A stretch of DNA of 64,000 nt from Psychrobacter immobilis (GTDB taxonomy: Bacteria > Pseudomonadota > Gammaproteobacteria > Pseudomonadales > Moraxellaceae). Numbering within the stretch: position 1 is the stretch's first letter; each line of letters starts with the position of its first letter. The stretch covers positions 1 to 64,000 of the forward strand of contig CAJGZL010000001.1 of NCBI GenBank assembly GCA_904846145.1, read 5' to 3'. A model generated the notes under the pieces. It was not told where the DNA came from, made no database searches, and saw nothing but the letters and a program-made list of their open reading frames with translations. Below are positions 1 through 8,786 of this stretch, in pieces. The translations under genes and the position numbers were made by a program.

Positions 1-41
1 GTTCTATTTATTAGGTGTCTTAAGTTTGGGAGGGTTACCGT

Positions 42-1478
42 ATGTTCATTCCATCAGATTCAGAGTTGTTACTCAACAGAGATGAAGTATCTTTGATACT
101 AGATTACACTCTCGCTCTCTCTATTATGCGAAATGCAAGTAAAGCGGAAATTAATGATGTATTTGCTCGTATAAATACTTACGGACATCGTTTAAGTGAT
201 CAAGAAAGACGTCAGGCTGGGGTACAGAACGACTTTTCAGAAGTAGTTCGAACTATTGCTTGCCAAATTAGAGGAGATAGCTCATTAGACATTTTACCTT
301 TGAGTCAAATGCCTTCAATAAGTATAGACTTACCTATGTCCAATCATGGATATGATGTAAAAGCAGAAGAAGTATTTTGGGTACAACAAGGTATCCTTCG
401 CTCAACCGATCTAAGAGATAGTATGGATGAGCAATGTATTGCTGATATTGTAGCCTCAATTGTCGGTGGTGAACTACTTGCAAGGTCTAAAGATGCTTTA
501 GATAAAATCTATATAGAAGATAGTGTTCAAAGCAAAAAAGTTCTAGATGGATTAGATGTATATGGTTCTGATCGTATTGTAGAAGAGTTTAAATACTGTA
601 TAGCAGAAATAGAAAAAGTAAGTCAATCTGGAGGTGATGACAAACTGCGAGATATTATTTTCGAAAAACCTACATCAAATGCATTTCCATCTACATTCTC
701 AGCTCTGTTTATAGCTTTCTATGAAAGCTTAATCGTTAATAAAAAGACAATATCCAATTATGCAGAAACTCGAAAATCTCTTACCAATTTATCGACAAGA
801 ATAGAATCAAGTCGTAGAGGAACATCACCAGATGAGAGAAGAAAAAATATAAATATGATCCAAGGGCTTATCTCCGATTATTTGATTGATACAGCTAACT
901 TAGATCATATCTATGGCGCTCATACTCATATTGATATAGAAAATATTATAAAACGTTCCGAAATAGAGCTACCTAATTATGAGCTCAAACAAGGCCTACT
1001 AAGATTAGATAACGGCAGGTCTGTTGATGGAAATATGATTACTAAAGTTATTAAAACTATATGTGCTATAGCCAATAACGGTCCTAATAATGCTGGAACA
1101 ATTATTATAGGTATTGTTGATAGCGAAAGTGATAAAAATAGAGTTTATGACTTAGATAGAATTGAAGCTAAAAAAGTTGGCAAAAAATATATCGTTGGTG
1201 TGTCAAGAGAAGCTAAAGCATTAAATATCACCGTAGAAGAATACTTTGCTAGATGGAAGGATGGGATAAGAAACTCTGCATTATCCGAAAGCTTAAAGGA
1301 TCAAGTTCTGTCTAATATTGATTATCATGACTTTTTTGGATTAGGTCTCATTATAATTAACATCCCTCCTCAGAAAGAAGTATCTTATTATGAGGATGAT
1401 ATATATTTTCGGTCAGCAGATGAAACTACTAAGGCAGAAAAATCAAAAAAAATCGCAGATATAGTTCAAAGGTTTTGA
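42..1478 (+). CDS. DUF262-like / AlbA_2 (Schlafen-type) domain protein, N-terminus probably lost
   Basis: The 478-residue product has two recognisable parts. Residues about 15-60 match the second half of the DUF262 (GmrSD/ParB-like) domain, with the typical FARINTYG...LSDQE..R.A stretch at 41-59. Residues about 315-478 look like an AlbA_2 (Schlafen-type) domain: ELKQG near the start, a helix with AIANNG, then TIIIGIVD, and YFRSADET near the end. The DUF262 catalytic start (QR..W and DGQQR motifs) is absent. A good ribosome site (GGGAGG at 28-33) precedes the ATG, and in-frame stops lie at 12 and 21, so this start is usable. However, the +1-shifted frame is open from base 2 with FYLLGVLSLGGLP, which could be the preceding part of the same domain, so a frameshift is possible. 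The gene is AT-rich (18 G+C in bases 541-600). Known DUF262 proteins include phage-defence nucleases; a defence role here is inference. Confidence 0.6.
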   Translation: MFIPSDSELLLNRDEVSLILDYTLALSIMRNASKAEINDVFARINTYGHRLSDQERRQAGVQNDFSEVVRTIACQIRGDSSLDILPLSQMPSISIDLPMSNHGYDVKAEEVFWVQQGILRSTDLRDSMDEQCIADIVASIVGGELLARSKDALDKIYIEDSVQSKKVLDGLDVYGSDRIVEEFKYCIAEIEKVSQSGGDDKLRDIIFEKPTSNAFPSTFSALFIAFYESLIVNKKTISNYAETRKSLTNLSTRIESSRRGTSPDERRKNINMIQGLISDYLIDTANLDHIYGAHTHIDIENIIKRSEIELPNYELKQGLLRLDNGRSVDGNMITKVIKTICAIANNGPNNAGTIIIGIVDSESDKNRVYDLDRIEAKKVGKKYIVGVSREAKALNITVEEYFARWKDGIRNSALSESLKDQVLSNIDYHDFFGLGLIIINIPPQKEVSYYEDDIYFRSADETTKAEKSKKIADIVQRF

Positions 1479-1845
1479 AAATAATTAATAGACCTAATTA
1501 GCATAAATAAAGGGCGTTCCTAGTTATAGGATGCACCCAGCGCACCGATGATATATAAATTGTATTTAAAGGTGCGCGAGGCGCACCTTACAAATTACGC
1601 CCAAACAGAAGAGTCGTTGAGAAGAAAGAAAGATGCCTTAACACGGTCGTTTAGCCTCGACTATAGCGGTATCCTGCTGACGACGATGGCGATGCAGGCT
1701 GTGGCTGAACGTAGTATCGAGACAACAGGAATGCGGTCAGACACAATAGACTGCACGCCAGCGGCAAAGCAGATACAAGCGGTAGGCGGGATTGGCTACT
1801 GTTATAATGAAAACATACAAACAGAACTAAAACGACGGAGGTCAT
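1479..1845. other. intergenic stretch with REP-like hairpin and a non-coding-looking ORF
   Basis: No gene is called here. A hairpin (1569-1589) sits inside a weak outer inverted repeat (GGGCGT at 1512-1517 with ACGCCC at 1597-1602). The plus strand is open from 1548 to 1946, but that reading begins inside the hairpin and runs into the next gene, so it is not called. The segment from about 1620 to 1840 reads as a fairly protein-like string (AVAERSIETTGMRSDT) that might be the tail of a decayed transposase; this could not be confirmed. Confidence 0.4.
1569..1589. repeat. REP-like perfect hairpin
   Basis: Nine-base arms AAGGTGCGC and GCGCACCTT flank a GAG loop. The GGTGCGC core resembles other palindromic elements in this window (8700-8727, 21495-21618, 36652-36742) that share a GTAGGGTG/GCACC theme. 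There is no T-run, so a terminator is unlikely. Confidence 0.6.
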
Positions 1846-2145
1846 GTGCAATATACCGCAATCATCAAAGACGGTGGTTTGTTTATCCCAAACGTATTTT
1901 CAGACCTAAACGATGGTGGCTCGCATATCGTACAAGTCGAGGTTGATATCGAAGCTGTCCGTGAGCAATTAGACGCCAATGAAAGTCCAAAAAAGACAGT
2001 AGCAAAGCAGTCGAAAAGACCTGTGAAAAAAGCGACTAAGAAACAGATACACGACGCAGATTTGGACAAACTACGTCATAGTGCTACTGGTGAATTAGCA
2101 GCATTCGATGATGGTGAGCTGAGCGAGATGCTAAGGCTTATATGA
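1846..2145 (+). CDS. DUF104/AF2212-like antitoxin-type protein
   Basis: The 99-residue protein starts at GTG 1846, four bases after a GGAGG at 1837-1841. Its first 15 or so residues (MQYTAIIKDGGLFIP) resemble the DUF104/AF2212-like antitoxins, which begin with a short strand, an I-x-NGG/KDGG turn and then a hydrophobic pair. A lysine-rich linker follows (about residues 49-65), then an acidic helical tail (DLDKLRHS...FDDGELSEMLRLI). Its stop codon overlaps the next ATG (ATGA at 2142-2145), the usual arrangement of an antitoxin translationally coupled to a toxin, but the partner is only 15 codons long. The family assignment rests on the N-terminus only. A role as orphan antitoxin is inference. 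Confidence 0.5.
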   Translation: MQYTAIIKDGGLFIPNVFSDLNDGGSHIVQVEVDIEAVREQLDANESPKKTVAKQSKRPVKKATKKQIHDADLDKLRHSATGELAAFDDGELSEMLRLI

Positions 2146-2189
2146 ATGATGAGCAAATATCGGCGCAGATATCACTGGAGAATTTATAG
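2142..2189 (+). pseudogene. 15-codon stump coupled to the upstream antitoxin-like gene
   Basis: The ATG overlaps the upstream stop as ATGA and the frame runs MNDEQISAQISLENL before TAG at 2187-2189. The start resembles small DUF2281-type partners (M-x-x-x-x-I-x-x-x-I), but everything downstream is missing. It is either a degraded toxin/partner gene or chance. No function is claimed. Confidence 0.35.
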
Positions 2190-2211
2190 TTCTCAAAATG
2201 TATCTGGAAAC

Positions 2212-2238
2212 CTGATAGGTATATTAAGTTGTTATAAT
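2212..2238 (+). promoter_or_regulatory. possible sigma-70 promoter for the 49-residue ORF
   Basis: A perfect TATAAT (2233-2238) lies 37 bases before the ATG at 2276. The best -35 candidate, CTGATA (2212-2217), gives a short 15-base spacer. It is offered only because the -10 is perfect and the next gene has its own ribosome site. Confidence 0.3.
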
Positions 2239-2275
2239 TAAAAGATATTTTCTTAGATCAATGAAGGAAAACACT

Positions 2276-2425
2276 ATGACTCATGAAGTTGATGAACGGA
2301 CAAATATATTGAGTTTGATAGATGATATTTCTGAAGAACAGAATGATATAGAGCTAGGTAAAATAGTTGAACAGCGAATAAATGATGGACAACCACCGAT
2401 ACGAGTAATATTAGACGATTTGTAA
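2276..2425 (+). CDS. small acidic hypothetical protein (49 aa)
   Basis: The ATG at 2276 follows AAGGA (2264-2268) at good spacing, and the frame ends at TAA 2423-2425. The product is acidic (many D and E), begins MTHEVDERTNILSLIDD and ends PPIRVILDDL. That size and composition are common in small antitoxins and regulators, and the gene lies just after an antitoxin-like gene, but no family was recognised. The opposite strand is also open here but has no ribosome site. It lies between the accessory genes and nrdB, 85 bases upstream of the nrdB start. Confidence 0.45.
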   Translation: MTHEVDERTNILSLIDDISEEQNDIELGKIVEQRINDGQPPIRVILDDL

Positions 2426-2510
2426 TCCTATAACGAATACTTTTATTTTGCTGAGCTAAAGCCACAGCCTACACTTACTAACAGACGCATAACCAATAAA
2501 GGCCACTCCC

Positions 2511-3644
2511 ATGACTTACTCAATCTTTAATCAAACGCCAAATGATGCTATGAAAGAGCCTATGTTCTTTGGTCAGCCGGTCAACGTCGCGCGCTACGAT
2601 CAGCAAAAGCATCCTATCTTTGAGCAATTGATTGAGAAGCAGCTGAGCTTTTTTTGGCGACCTGAGGAAGTCGATGTCTCAAAAGACCGCATGGATTATG
2701 GTAACTTGTCCTCGCATGAGCAGCATATCTTTACCAGTAATCTAAAGTATCAGACCCTACTCGACTCTATTCAAGGTCGTAGTCCGAACGTCGTGCTATT
2801 GCCATTAGTCTCTATTCCTGAGCTTGAGACTTGGATTGAAACGTGGACCTTCTCTGAGACCATTCATTCGCGCAGCTATACCCATATCATTCGTAATATC
2901 GTTAATGATCCTGGTCTTATCTTTGATGACATCATGCAAAATGAGCATATCTTAGAGCGTGCCTCTGACATCGCGAAGTATTACGATGATTTGTACTACA
3001 ACGCCCAGCTCTATAACTTATATGGTGCGGGCACGCATACGGTGAATGGCGAGACGGTCACCGTTGATTTGCGCTCGCTTAAAAAGCAATTATATCTCTG
3101 CCTTATGGCAGTCAACGTCTTAGAGGCGATTCGCTTTTATGTGTCCTTTGCCTGCTCATTTGCCTTTGCTGAGCGCAAGCTTATGGAAGGTAATGCCAAA
3201 ATCATTAAGCTAATCGCTCGTGATGAGGCGCTGCATCTGACAGGGACGCAGCATATGCTTAATCTAATGCGCAACGGTCGCGATGATCCTGAGATGGTTG
3301 AGATTGCTGCTGAGTGTCATGAACAAGGTATCGAGATCTTCCGCAAAGCGGCTGAGCAAGAAAAAGAATGGGCGGGTTATCTATTCAAAGACGGCTCGAT
3401 GATTGGTCTAAATAAAGATATTCTTTGTCAGTATATTGAGTACATTACTAACCTGCGTATGGAAGCCGTTGGTCTACCATCAGCCTTTCCAAATTCAAAA
3501 TCCAATCCGATACCTTGGATCAATACTTGGTTGTCCTCTGATAATGTGCAAGTGGCACCGCAAGAGACTGAGATTAGCTCATACTTAGTCGGTCAGATCG
3601 ACTCTGATCTTTCAGATAGCGACTTTGATGATTTTGAGCTTTAA
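2511..3644 (+). CDS. nrdB: class Ia ribonucleoside-diphosphate reductase subunit beta
   Basis: NrdB supplies the tyrosyl radical and diiron site to NrdA for conversion of ribonucleotides to deoxyribonucleotides in the cytoplasm. The 377-residue length matches the family. Numbered against E. coli NrdB with a one-residue offset, the iron and radical residues are visible: D85, E116, H119 and radical Tyr123 in [11 protein letters not shown]. The second iron-ligand helix contains ARDEALHL near residue 240. The C-terminus ends in an acidic DSDFDDFEL tail of the type that docks into NrdA. The start follows an AAAGG. A ferredoxin for cluster maintenance follows 83 bases later. The usual partner nrdA is not in the window; upstream lie small accessory genes instead. 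Confidence 0.98.
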   Translation: MTYSIFNQTPNDAMKEPMFFGQPVNVARYDQQKHPIFEQLIEKQLSFFWRPEEVDVSKDRMDYGNLSSHEQHIFTSNLKYQTLLDSIQGRSPNVVLLPLVSIPELETWIETWTFSETIHSRSYTHIIRNIVNDPGLIFDDIMQNEHILERASDIAKYYDDLYYNAQLYNLYGAGTHTVNGETVTVDLRSLKKQLYLCLMAVNVLEAIRFYVSFACSFAFAERKLMEGNAKIIKLIARDEALHLTGTQHMLNLMRNGRDDPEMVEIAAECHEQGIEIFRKAAEQEKEWAGYLFKDGSMIGLNKDILCQYIEYITNLRMEAVGLPSAFPNSKSNPIPWINTWLSSDNVQVAPQETEISSYLVGQIDSDLSDSDFDDFEL

Positions 3645-3727
3645 TACTGAATGATAGATTTGGTTTATAAAGCTAGACTAAGAGTATTTTAAAGAGTATT
3701 AAGTTATTAAGTACGGCAGGGTTTATT

Positions 3728-3994
3728 ATGACTTGGGTAACGACTAGCAAAATGCGCTTTTATTTGCATGATGATGAGAGTCTGCTTGATGGGCTCTTGC
3801 GTACCGGTCATGAGGTCAATTTTCAATGCCGTGAGGGCTATTGTGGTAGCTGCCGCGTGCAGAAACTATCCAGCTCACATGAGGTCGACTACCCTTTTGC
3901 ACCGCTGGCGATGATTGAGGATAATGAGATTCTGCCTTGTTGCTGCCGAGTCAAAGGGGTGATCCATATCGACCATGAGTTTATCAAGAGCTAA
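3728..3994 (+). CDS. yfaE: [2Fe-2S] ferredoxin, YfaE-like, for NrdB maintenance
   Basis: This 88-residue plant-type ferredoxin has cluster ligands C34, C39 and C42 (CREGYCGSC) with the fourth in the CCC run at 71-73. In enterobacteria YfaE reduces the diiron centre of NrdB so that the tyrosyl radical can be regenerated, and its gene sits directly after nrdB, as here. The short length without a reductase domain fits YfaE rather than a larger oxygenase component. A strong terminator follows 40 bases after the stop, so nrdB and this gene likely end one transcript. The triple cysteine is slightly unusual: only one of the three is needed as ligand. Confidence 0.9.
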   Translation: MTWVTTSKMRFYLHDDESLLDGLLRTGHEVNFQCREGYCGSCRVQKLSSSHEVDYPFAPLAMIEDNEILPCCCRVKGVIHIDHEFIKS

Positions 3995-4034
3995 TACCTT
4001 TAGCGTTAACACCCTTAGAATAAGAAAATGAATC

Positions 4035-4071
4035 AAAAAAACGCGCTAACTCTATGCTAGCGCGTTTTTTT
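4035..4071. terminator. bidirectional rho-independent terminator
   Basis: Arms ACGCGCTA (4041-4048) and TAGCGCGT (4058-4065) with a 9-base loop are bounded by an A-run on the left and a T-run on the right. It therefore works in both directions and serves the convergent ferredoxin and protease genes. Confidence 0.9.
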
Positions 4072-4095
4072 GATCTGAGCGTCTCTCTGTATAGC

Positions 4096-5427
4096 CTACT
4101 GAACCGCACCGTCTTGCTCAAACAGCTTCATCAGCTCCTCACGCATACGATCACGTTCCTCCTCGCTCATCATCGGTCTGTTTTGAGCTTGACCATGATA
4201 ATCAGGCTCTTCAAGACCACCTTGCCCACCTCCAATAGCGACAGGACGTTGCACGACTTCTTGTACAGGACGCTCCTCTAACATAATCTCAACTTGAGCG
4301 TTTTTGCCTCTACGCAATATTTGCGCGTTCAATACCGTATTGGGTGGCTTACGCGCCACGTATTGAATCAGTCTATTGGCATCAGTCATCTCAACATCAT
4401 CGATAGTCAAGATAACATCCCCTACTTGCAAGCCACTCTTAGCCGCTGGGCCTTGTGGGACAACTTTTAACACTTCGACACCCGTAGTGGTCTCAAGCTG
4501 CGTTGGATCACGTAGCTGTGATTGAATCTCAATGCCTAGCCAGCCACGACTGACACGACCATCTTTGATTAGCGCGTTCATCACCTGCTCAACCAGTGCC
4601 GTTGGGATAGCAAAGCCAATACCCATCGAACCACCTGAGCGTGAGAAGATAACCGTATTGATCCCGACCAGCTCGCCACGCGCATCAACTAATGCGCCCC
4701 CTGAATTACCGGGGTTGATAGCCGCATCGGTCTGAATAAAGTCTTCAAATTTATTGACACCTAGACCAGTACGACCCGTCGCTGAGATAATGCCTTGGGT
4801 AACGGTCTGACCTACGCCAAACGGATTACCAATCGCTAAGGCTAAGTCACCAACGCGAATAGGCTCTTCACGAAATCCTAAAGGCGTAAGTCCTGTCATG
4901 TCGACTCGAATCACCGCCAAATCACTATCAGGATCCGTACCAATAACTTTTGCGCGGCTCTTACGCCCATCACTAAATGCTACGGTAATCTCATCGGCCT
5001 TTTCGACCACATGCGCGTTAGTCACGATATAACCATCTTCTGAGACGATAACACCAGAGCCTAAATTAGTAGGCCCTGCTCCTTGCTGACTGTCTTGATT
5101 TTCAAAAAATCGACGTAGGACAGGATCATCAATGTAGGGATGCTCAGCCATAGCTTGGGTGGTATAGATATTGACCACTGACTGTGAGGCGCGCGCGACT
5201 GCATTATGATAAGACGAAATCGGTGCAGGCGTATCGCTTACAGGTGCTGAGGCTTGTTGCTCCTCAGGCGTCGTCCTCGGCGGCTCCCAAGCGTTTGATG
5301 CGCTATTCATACTAGTGAATAGCCAAGTAAATGCAGCAAGAACTATTAATAAAAGCACCCAAGGCAGCCACTTTAGTAGCGTGCCCTTACTGTTAGCCTG
5401 TGAGTTGTTAGCTCGTGGAGACGACAT
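4096..5427 (-). CDS. degS: DegS/AlgW-type periplasmic serine protease
   Basis: This 443-residue HtrA-family protease is inner-membrane anchored. A single N-terminal membrane helix (about 19-39) is followed by a periplasmic trypsin-like domain with catalytic H139 (TNAHVV), D169 (DSDLAV) and S242 (NPGNSGGA), then one PDZ domain (about 297-390). One PDZ and an uncleaved anchor fit DegS/AlgW, which senses misfolded outer-membrane proteins and cleaves the anti-sigma factor RseA/MucA. DegP/DegQ would have two PDZ domains and a cleaved signal. The C-terminal 50 residues are a charged, Q-rich tail beyond the PDZ. The RseA-type partner is not in the window, so DegS function is by family. The gene is convergent with the ferredoxin. 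Confidence 0.85.
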   Translation of the reverse strand: MSSPRANNSQANSKGTLLKWLPWVLLLIVLAAFTWLFTSMNSASNAWEPPRTTPEEQQASAPVSDTPAPISSYHNAVARASQSVVNIYTTQAMAEHPYIDDPVLRRFFENQDSQQGAGPTNLGSGVIVSEDGYIVTNAHVVEKADEITVAFSDGRKSRAKVIGTDPDSDLAVIRVDMTGLTPLGFREEPIRVGDLALAIGNPFGVGQTVTQGIISATGRTGLGVNKFEDFIQTDAAINPGNSGGALVDARGELVGINTVIFSRSGGSMGIGFAIPTALVEQVMNALIKDGRVSRGWLGIEIQSQLRDPTQLETTTGVEVLKVVPQGPAAKSGLQVGDVILTIDDVEMTDANRLIQYVARKPPNTVLNAQILRRGKNAQVEIMLEERPVQEVVQRPVAIGGGQGGLEEPDYHGQAQNRPMMSEEERDRMREELMKLFEQDGAVQ

Positions 5428-5813
5428 ATAAAACCTCTGTAAATTTTATGCGGCAAATAGTAGCGAATATAATACTTAATTAAAAAACACTTAGTTAAAA
5501 TTTAATCTGAGTCTATATTTTTCTTAATAATTAAGACACAGTCAAATAGAATTTATGTAGATCATTACCCTTGAAGACAAGGCTTAGCAATCATAAATAG
5601 TTTGATAAATAGCTTTAGCTAATAATTATAGCTGGGCTTACTATTTAATAGTAAATCTTCGTGTAGCCTTTAAGTTATCACGGTTAACGCAATTTTTGCT
5701 ATCGCTTAATAGCGAAACCTTAGGACATATTGCGTCAATTAATGATGTGATAAACTACAGTCAATAATGATAACTTGCTTATTCATTTAAGCTTAGCAGA
5801 TTAGGAATACTCA
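5428..5813. other. divergent intergenic region, no gene seen
   Basis: This 386-base AT-rich spacer lies between two divergently transcribed genes (protease leftward, Nif3 protein rightward), so it should carry both promoters. No clear -10/-35 pair, operator or structured RNA was identified. Confidence 0.5.
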
Positions 5814-6662
5814 ATGACCCATAACCATAATGCAAGTGCTCTGAGCGTAACCCGCAACAATGATACCCATACAAAACCATCTTCTATAACGCCACAGGCT
5901 CTAGTTGCATTCTGCGATGACTACTTAGAGGCAAGCGCATTTAAAGACTATGCTCCCAATGGACTACAAGTAGATGGTGGTCAAGTCATTACCAGTATTA
6001 TAACGGGTGTTACCGCTTGCGAGGCGCTTATTGATGCCGCAATTGTGGCAAAGGCTGACGCTATCATGGTACATCATGGCTATTTTTGGAAAGGTGAATC
6101 TGAGCCTATCACGGGCATGAAAGGTCGCCGTATTCGTAAACTTATGCAACATGGCATCTCTCTGATCGCCTATCACCTCCCACTCGATGCGCATCCTATC
6201 ATCGGTAACAATGCCAAACTTGCTCAAGCTTTAGGACTGACGATAACAGGCGCGCTGTATCCGCATGAATCGCATCCCGTCGGTAATATTGCAACATGCC
6301 TGCCGCAAAGTGCAGCAAGCTTGAGCGCTACTATTACTCAGGCCCTGCACCGTGCTCCGCTACATATCGCAAGCGACTTCAGCCCATCGAATATAAACTT
6401 TGAAAAAACTATCGAGCGTATAGGAATATGTACAGGCGGCGCACAGGATATGATTGAACAAGCGGCTGTTATGGGCTGTGATGCTTACCTCTCAGGAGAG
6501 ATATCAGAACGTACGACTCATAGCGCGCGCGAACTTGGCATAGATTATTTTGCTTGTGGTCATCATGCAACAGAACGCGGTGGTATTCAGGCTTTAGGCG
6601 ATATAATTGCTGAACAATTTGCGCTAAAAGTAGACTTTACAGATATCGATAATCCTGCTTAA
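5814..6662 (+). CDS. Nif3-like dinuclear metal centre protein
   Basis: The Nif3/YbgI/DUF34 family forms hexameric toroids with a dinuclear metal site; its biochemical role remains uncertain, and older annotations as GTP cyclohydrolase I type 2 are not secure. Metal-site motifs are visible: MVHHGYFW about residue 85, AYHLPLDAH about 118-126, and the C-terminal HHATERGG near 245, which supplies the last ligands. At 282 residues it is the standard single-domain length plus a polar N-terminal extension of about 25 residues. It is monocistronic: an 804-base spacer follows. Confidence 0.88.
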   Translation: MTHNHNASALSVTRNNDTHTKPSSITPQALVAFCDDYLEASAFKDYAPNGLQVDGGQVITSIITGVTACEALIDAAIVAKADAIMVHHGYFWKGESEPITGMKGRRIRKLMQHGISLIAYHLPLDAHPIIGNNAKLAQALGLTITGALYPHESHPVGNIATCLPQSAASLSATITQALHRAPLHIASDFSPSNINFEKTIERIGICTGGAQDMIEQAAVMGCDAYLSGEISERTTHSARELGIDYFACGHHATERGGIQALGDIIAEQFALKVDFTDIDNPA

Positions 6663-7466
6663 TTGTTAATTTTTATTACTGATTTGTTAGTTTAACTTGA
6701 ATAACAGCCTTTAGATCCCTATAAAGTGTAATTGTAAGAGAATGTTCCGTCATGAAACTTTTCATTAACTACAGCCTCCGGTTATAGCATTAGCATGGTT
6801 TGTTAAATCATTTTATATAAGTATCGCTATTAGTAATTAGATCCTTATATAAGCTAATGTTGCAGTCATTTTCAATTTACTCTTAAATATTTATCAGCGT
6901 TTTGGCTTCGCTATACAAAATAGCGGTAAATTTAAGAGACTTTATAATGACGCTGGATGATCGCTATTTGATATGAGATTATTTTTACTAACAGTATCTA
7001 AGGTAATTATTTTTATCCTTAGACCTAGATTACTTAGTGGTTATCGCAATAATTTATTCATGACCTGACCCCTGTATCGCATAATTAAACTCGTTATAGT
7101 GAAGCGACTATTAAGTGAGTTATTTTCACAAGTTCAAAGTTTGCTATTTATTTAAGTGACTTGTTAATTTAAATAATCCACTAATTTAAGCAGCCTACTA
7201 ACGAGTTATATGACTATCATTTTTATTTATAGCTTTATTATCGATCCTATATTTAATTGATAATAAGCGTAAATTGTAATTAAAAATATAGTCGTGATTA
7301 TTTAAATGATTAAAATTATGCTGATACAAACCAATGCTTGCCTAACTACTGTGTGCTATAGCACCTAATAGAATGGCATTGTACAAGTCGCAGTTTTAGC
7401 TATAAGTTAAATTATGCTAAACGTGCGCTTGAGGGTGAGTAGGATGGCTACAATTAGGAGACATCC
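6663..7466. other. long AT-rich intergenic region, no gene seen
   Basis: This is the longest gene-free stretch in the window (804 bases). Both strands are closed by frequent stops, and no tRNA-like cloverleaf, repeat pair or terminator stood out. It presumably holds the promoter of the transglycosylase gene (AGGAG just before 7467) and may contain an unrecognised small RNA. Confidence 0.4.
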
Positions 7467-8675
7467 ATGCAGCGTATTACTTATCGTGTAAAAGTATCTG
7501 CGCAAGGCGCTAAACGTAGTATTACCCATTTACTACGGCCCGCTCAGCGTTTGCTTAACACCAAAAGTAACCTCGTTACATCTGTTCCATCGGCTAAAGT
7601 CACTCGTTTTGCCAAGTCCAAAAAGGCGGTGCAGGTTTCTAGCATCGCTATGCTATCTCTACCTGCTCAAAGCTTAACCACTACTAATAGTGATGTATCT
7701 GCTTATGATCAGGTTATTGTCAGTAATACTTTGACGATTGCAGCAGTCCCAGGTGATAGCACTTATTTTGCCACCGATGGCTTCCAGCATGGTTTTGGCT
7801 ACGATTTAGTACGCAGCTATGCCGATGAGCTTGGCGTGGCTATCCGTCTTAAGGCTTACGCTAATGAAGAGGCGGCTCTTAGAGCACTAAAGTCAGGTGA
7901 TGCTGATATGGCACTGACCACCGCCAGCACTGAGCTGAGAAATGAGCTTGCTCTACCCTCAGTCAATGTCAGCTGTGGCTATGATACTAGCTTGACCAAA
8001 AACGGCCTACACCCCAAGGTCAGCTGGGCTTTTCAAGAGTCTGACGATCCTCTATCAAAAAAAGCCAGCAGCTTTCTATGCAATAACATCAAGCTTAATA
8101 ACACCCAAAAGCTAGCCGCATTTTATAATCAAAACTTGTTAAAAGATGCGTACAGTCAGCAGCACTTTCAAAAGACCTTGACTGAAAAGCTGCCTGATTA
8201 TCAGTCTTCTTTTAAGGCGCAAGCTCAAAACTATAATCATGACTGGGAGCTGCTCGTCGCAATGGGTTACCAAGAGTCGCATTTGGATGCGAGCGCCGTA
8301 TCGCCTACTGGCGTGCGCGGTATTATGATGCTGACCAACGTTACTGCTAAAGAGATGGGCGTCGCTGATCGCGTTGATCCTTATCAAAGTATTGGTGGCG
8401 GCGCGCGCTATCTTAAGCAAGTAAAAGCAGACTTTGCAGATGTACCCAAAAGGGATAGAGTTTGGTTTGCCTTAGCAGGCTACAATATGGGCCCTAATGC
8501 GGTAAAGCGTATTCAACGTAAGCTACGTGCACAGGATATAGATGATAAGAGCTGGGCAAATGTATATTCTTATATGTCTGAAAATAAAGCAGATAACAGT
8601 CGCTATGGACAAGCAATGCATTACGTCAGCAATATCAGAAGTTATCTCGAAACGATTAAGACCCAGACCGTTTAA
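7467..8675 (+). CDS. MltF-like lytic transglycosylase, short form
   Basis: The 402-residue product combines a shortened solute-binding (SBP_bac_3-like) segment (about 85-165, with GFGYDLVRSYADELGV) and a C-terminal SLT/lysozyme-like domain (about 255-395). The SLT catalytic glutamate is E270 in MGYQESHLD, followed by SPTGVRGIMMLT and ALAGYNMGP, both typical. MltF cleaves peptidoglycan glycan strands to 1,6-anhydromuropeptides. E. coli MltF is about 520 residues; here the regulatory domain is clearly shorter and ends before its second lobe. The N-terminus is basic, with a weak hydrophobic stretch at 56-70 instead of a clear signal peptide, so export is uncertain. The ATG follows AGGAG. It is convergent with a second transglycosylase. 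Confidence 0.82.
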   Translation: MQRITYRVKVSAQGAKRSITHLLRPAQRLLNTKSNLVTSVPSAKVTRFAKSKKAVQVSSIAMLSLPAQSLTTTNSDVSAYDQVIVSNTLTIAAVPGDSTYFATDGFQHGFGYDLVRSYADELGVAIRLKAYANEEAALRALKSGDADMALTTASTELRNELALPSVNVSCGYDTSLTKNGLHPKVSWAFQESDDPLSKKASSFLCNNIKLNNTQKLAAFYNQNLLKDAYSQQHFQKTLTEKLPDYQSSFKAQAQNYNHDWELLVAMGYQESHLDASAVSPTGVRGIMMLTNVTAKEMGVADRVDPYQSIGGGARYLKQVKADFADVPKRDRVWFALAGYNMGPNAVKRIQRKLRAQDIDDKSWANVYSYMSENKADNSRYGQAMHYVSNIRSYLETIKTQTV

Positions 8676-8786
8676 TCGTTTCTGTTAATGCGTTAGTCTT
8701 TGTAGGGTGTGTTCCATCGCACCGTCAGCTGAGATACAACCGCTAATCAGTAGTTAGTCAATCGAATTCATATCTCTTAACCATGT

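Noticed and set aside
1548-1946. Open frame of 132 codons
   Set aside because: It begins inside a REP-like hairpin, has no ribosome site and runs through the well-supported next gene in another frame. A decayed transposase tail is possible for its middle but could not be shown.
2274-2465. Minus-strand open frame
   Set aside because: It is antisense to the 49-residue plus-strand ORF, has no ribosome site and reads as a hydrophobic low-information string.
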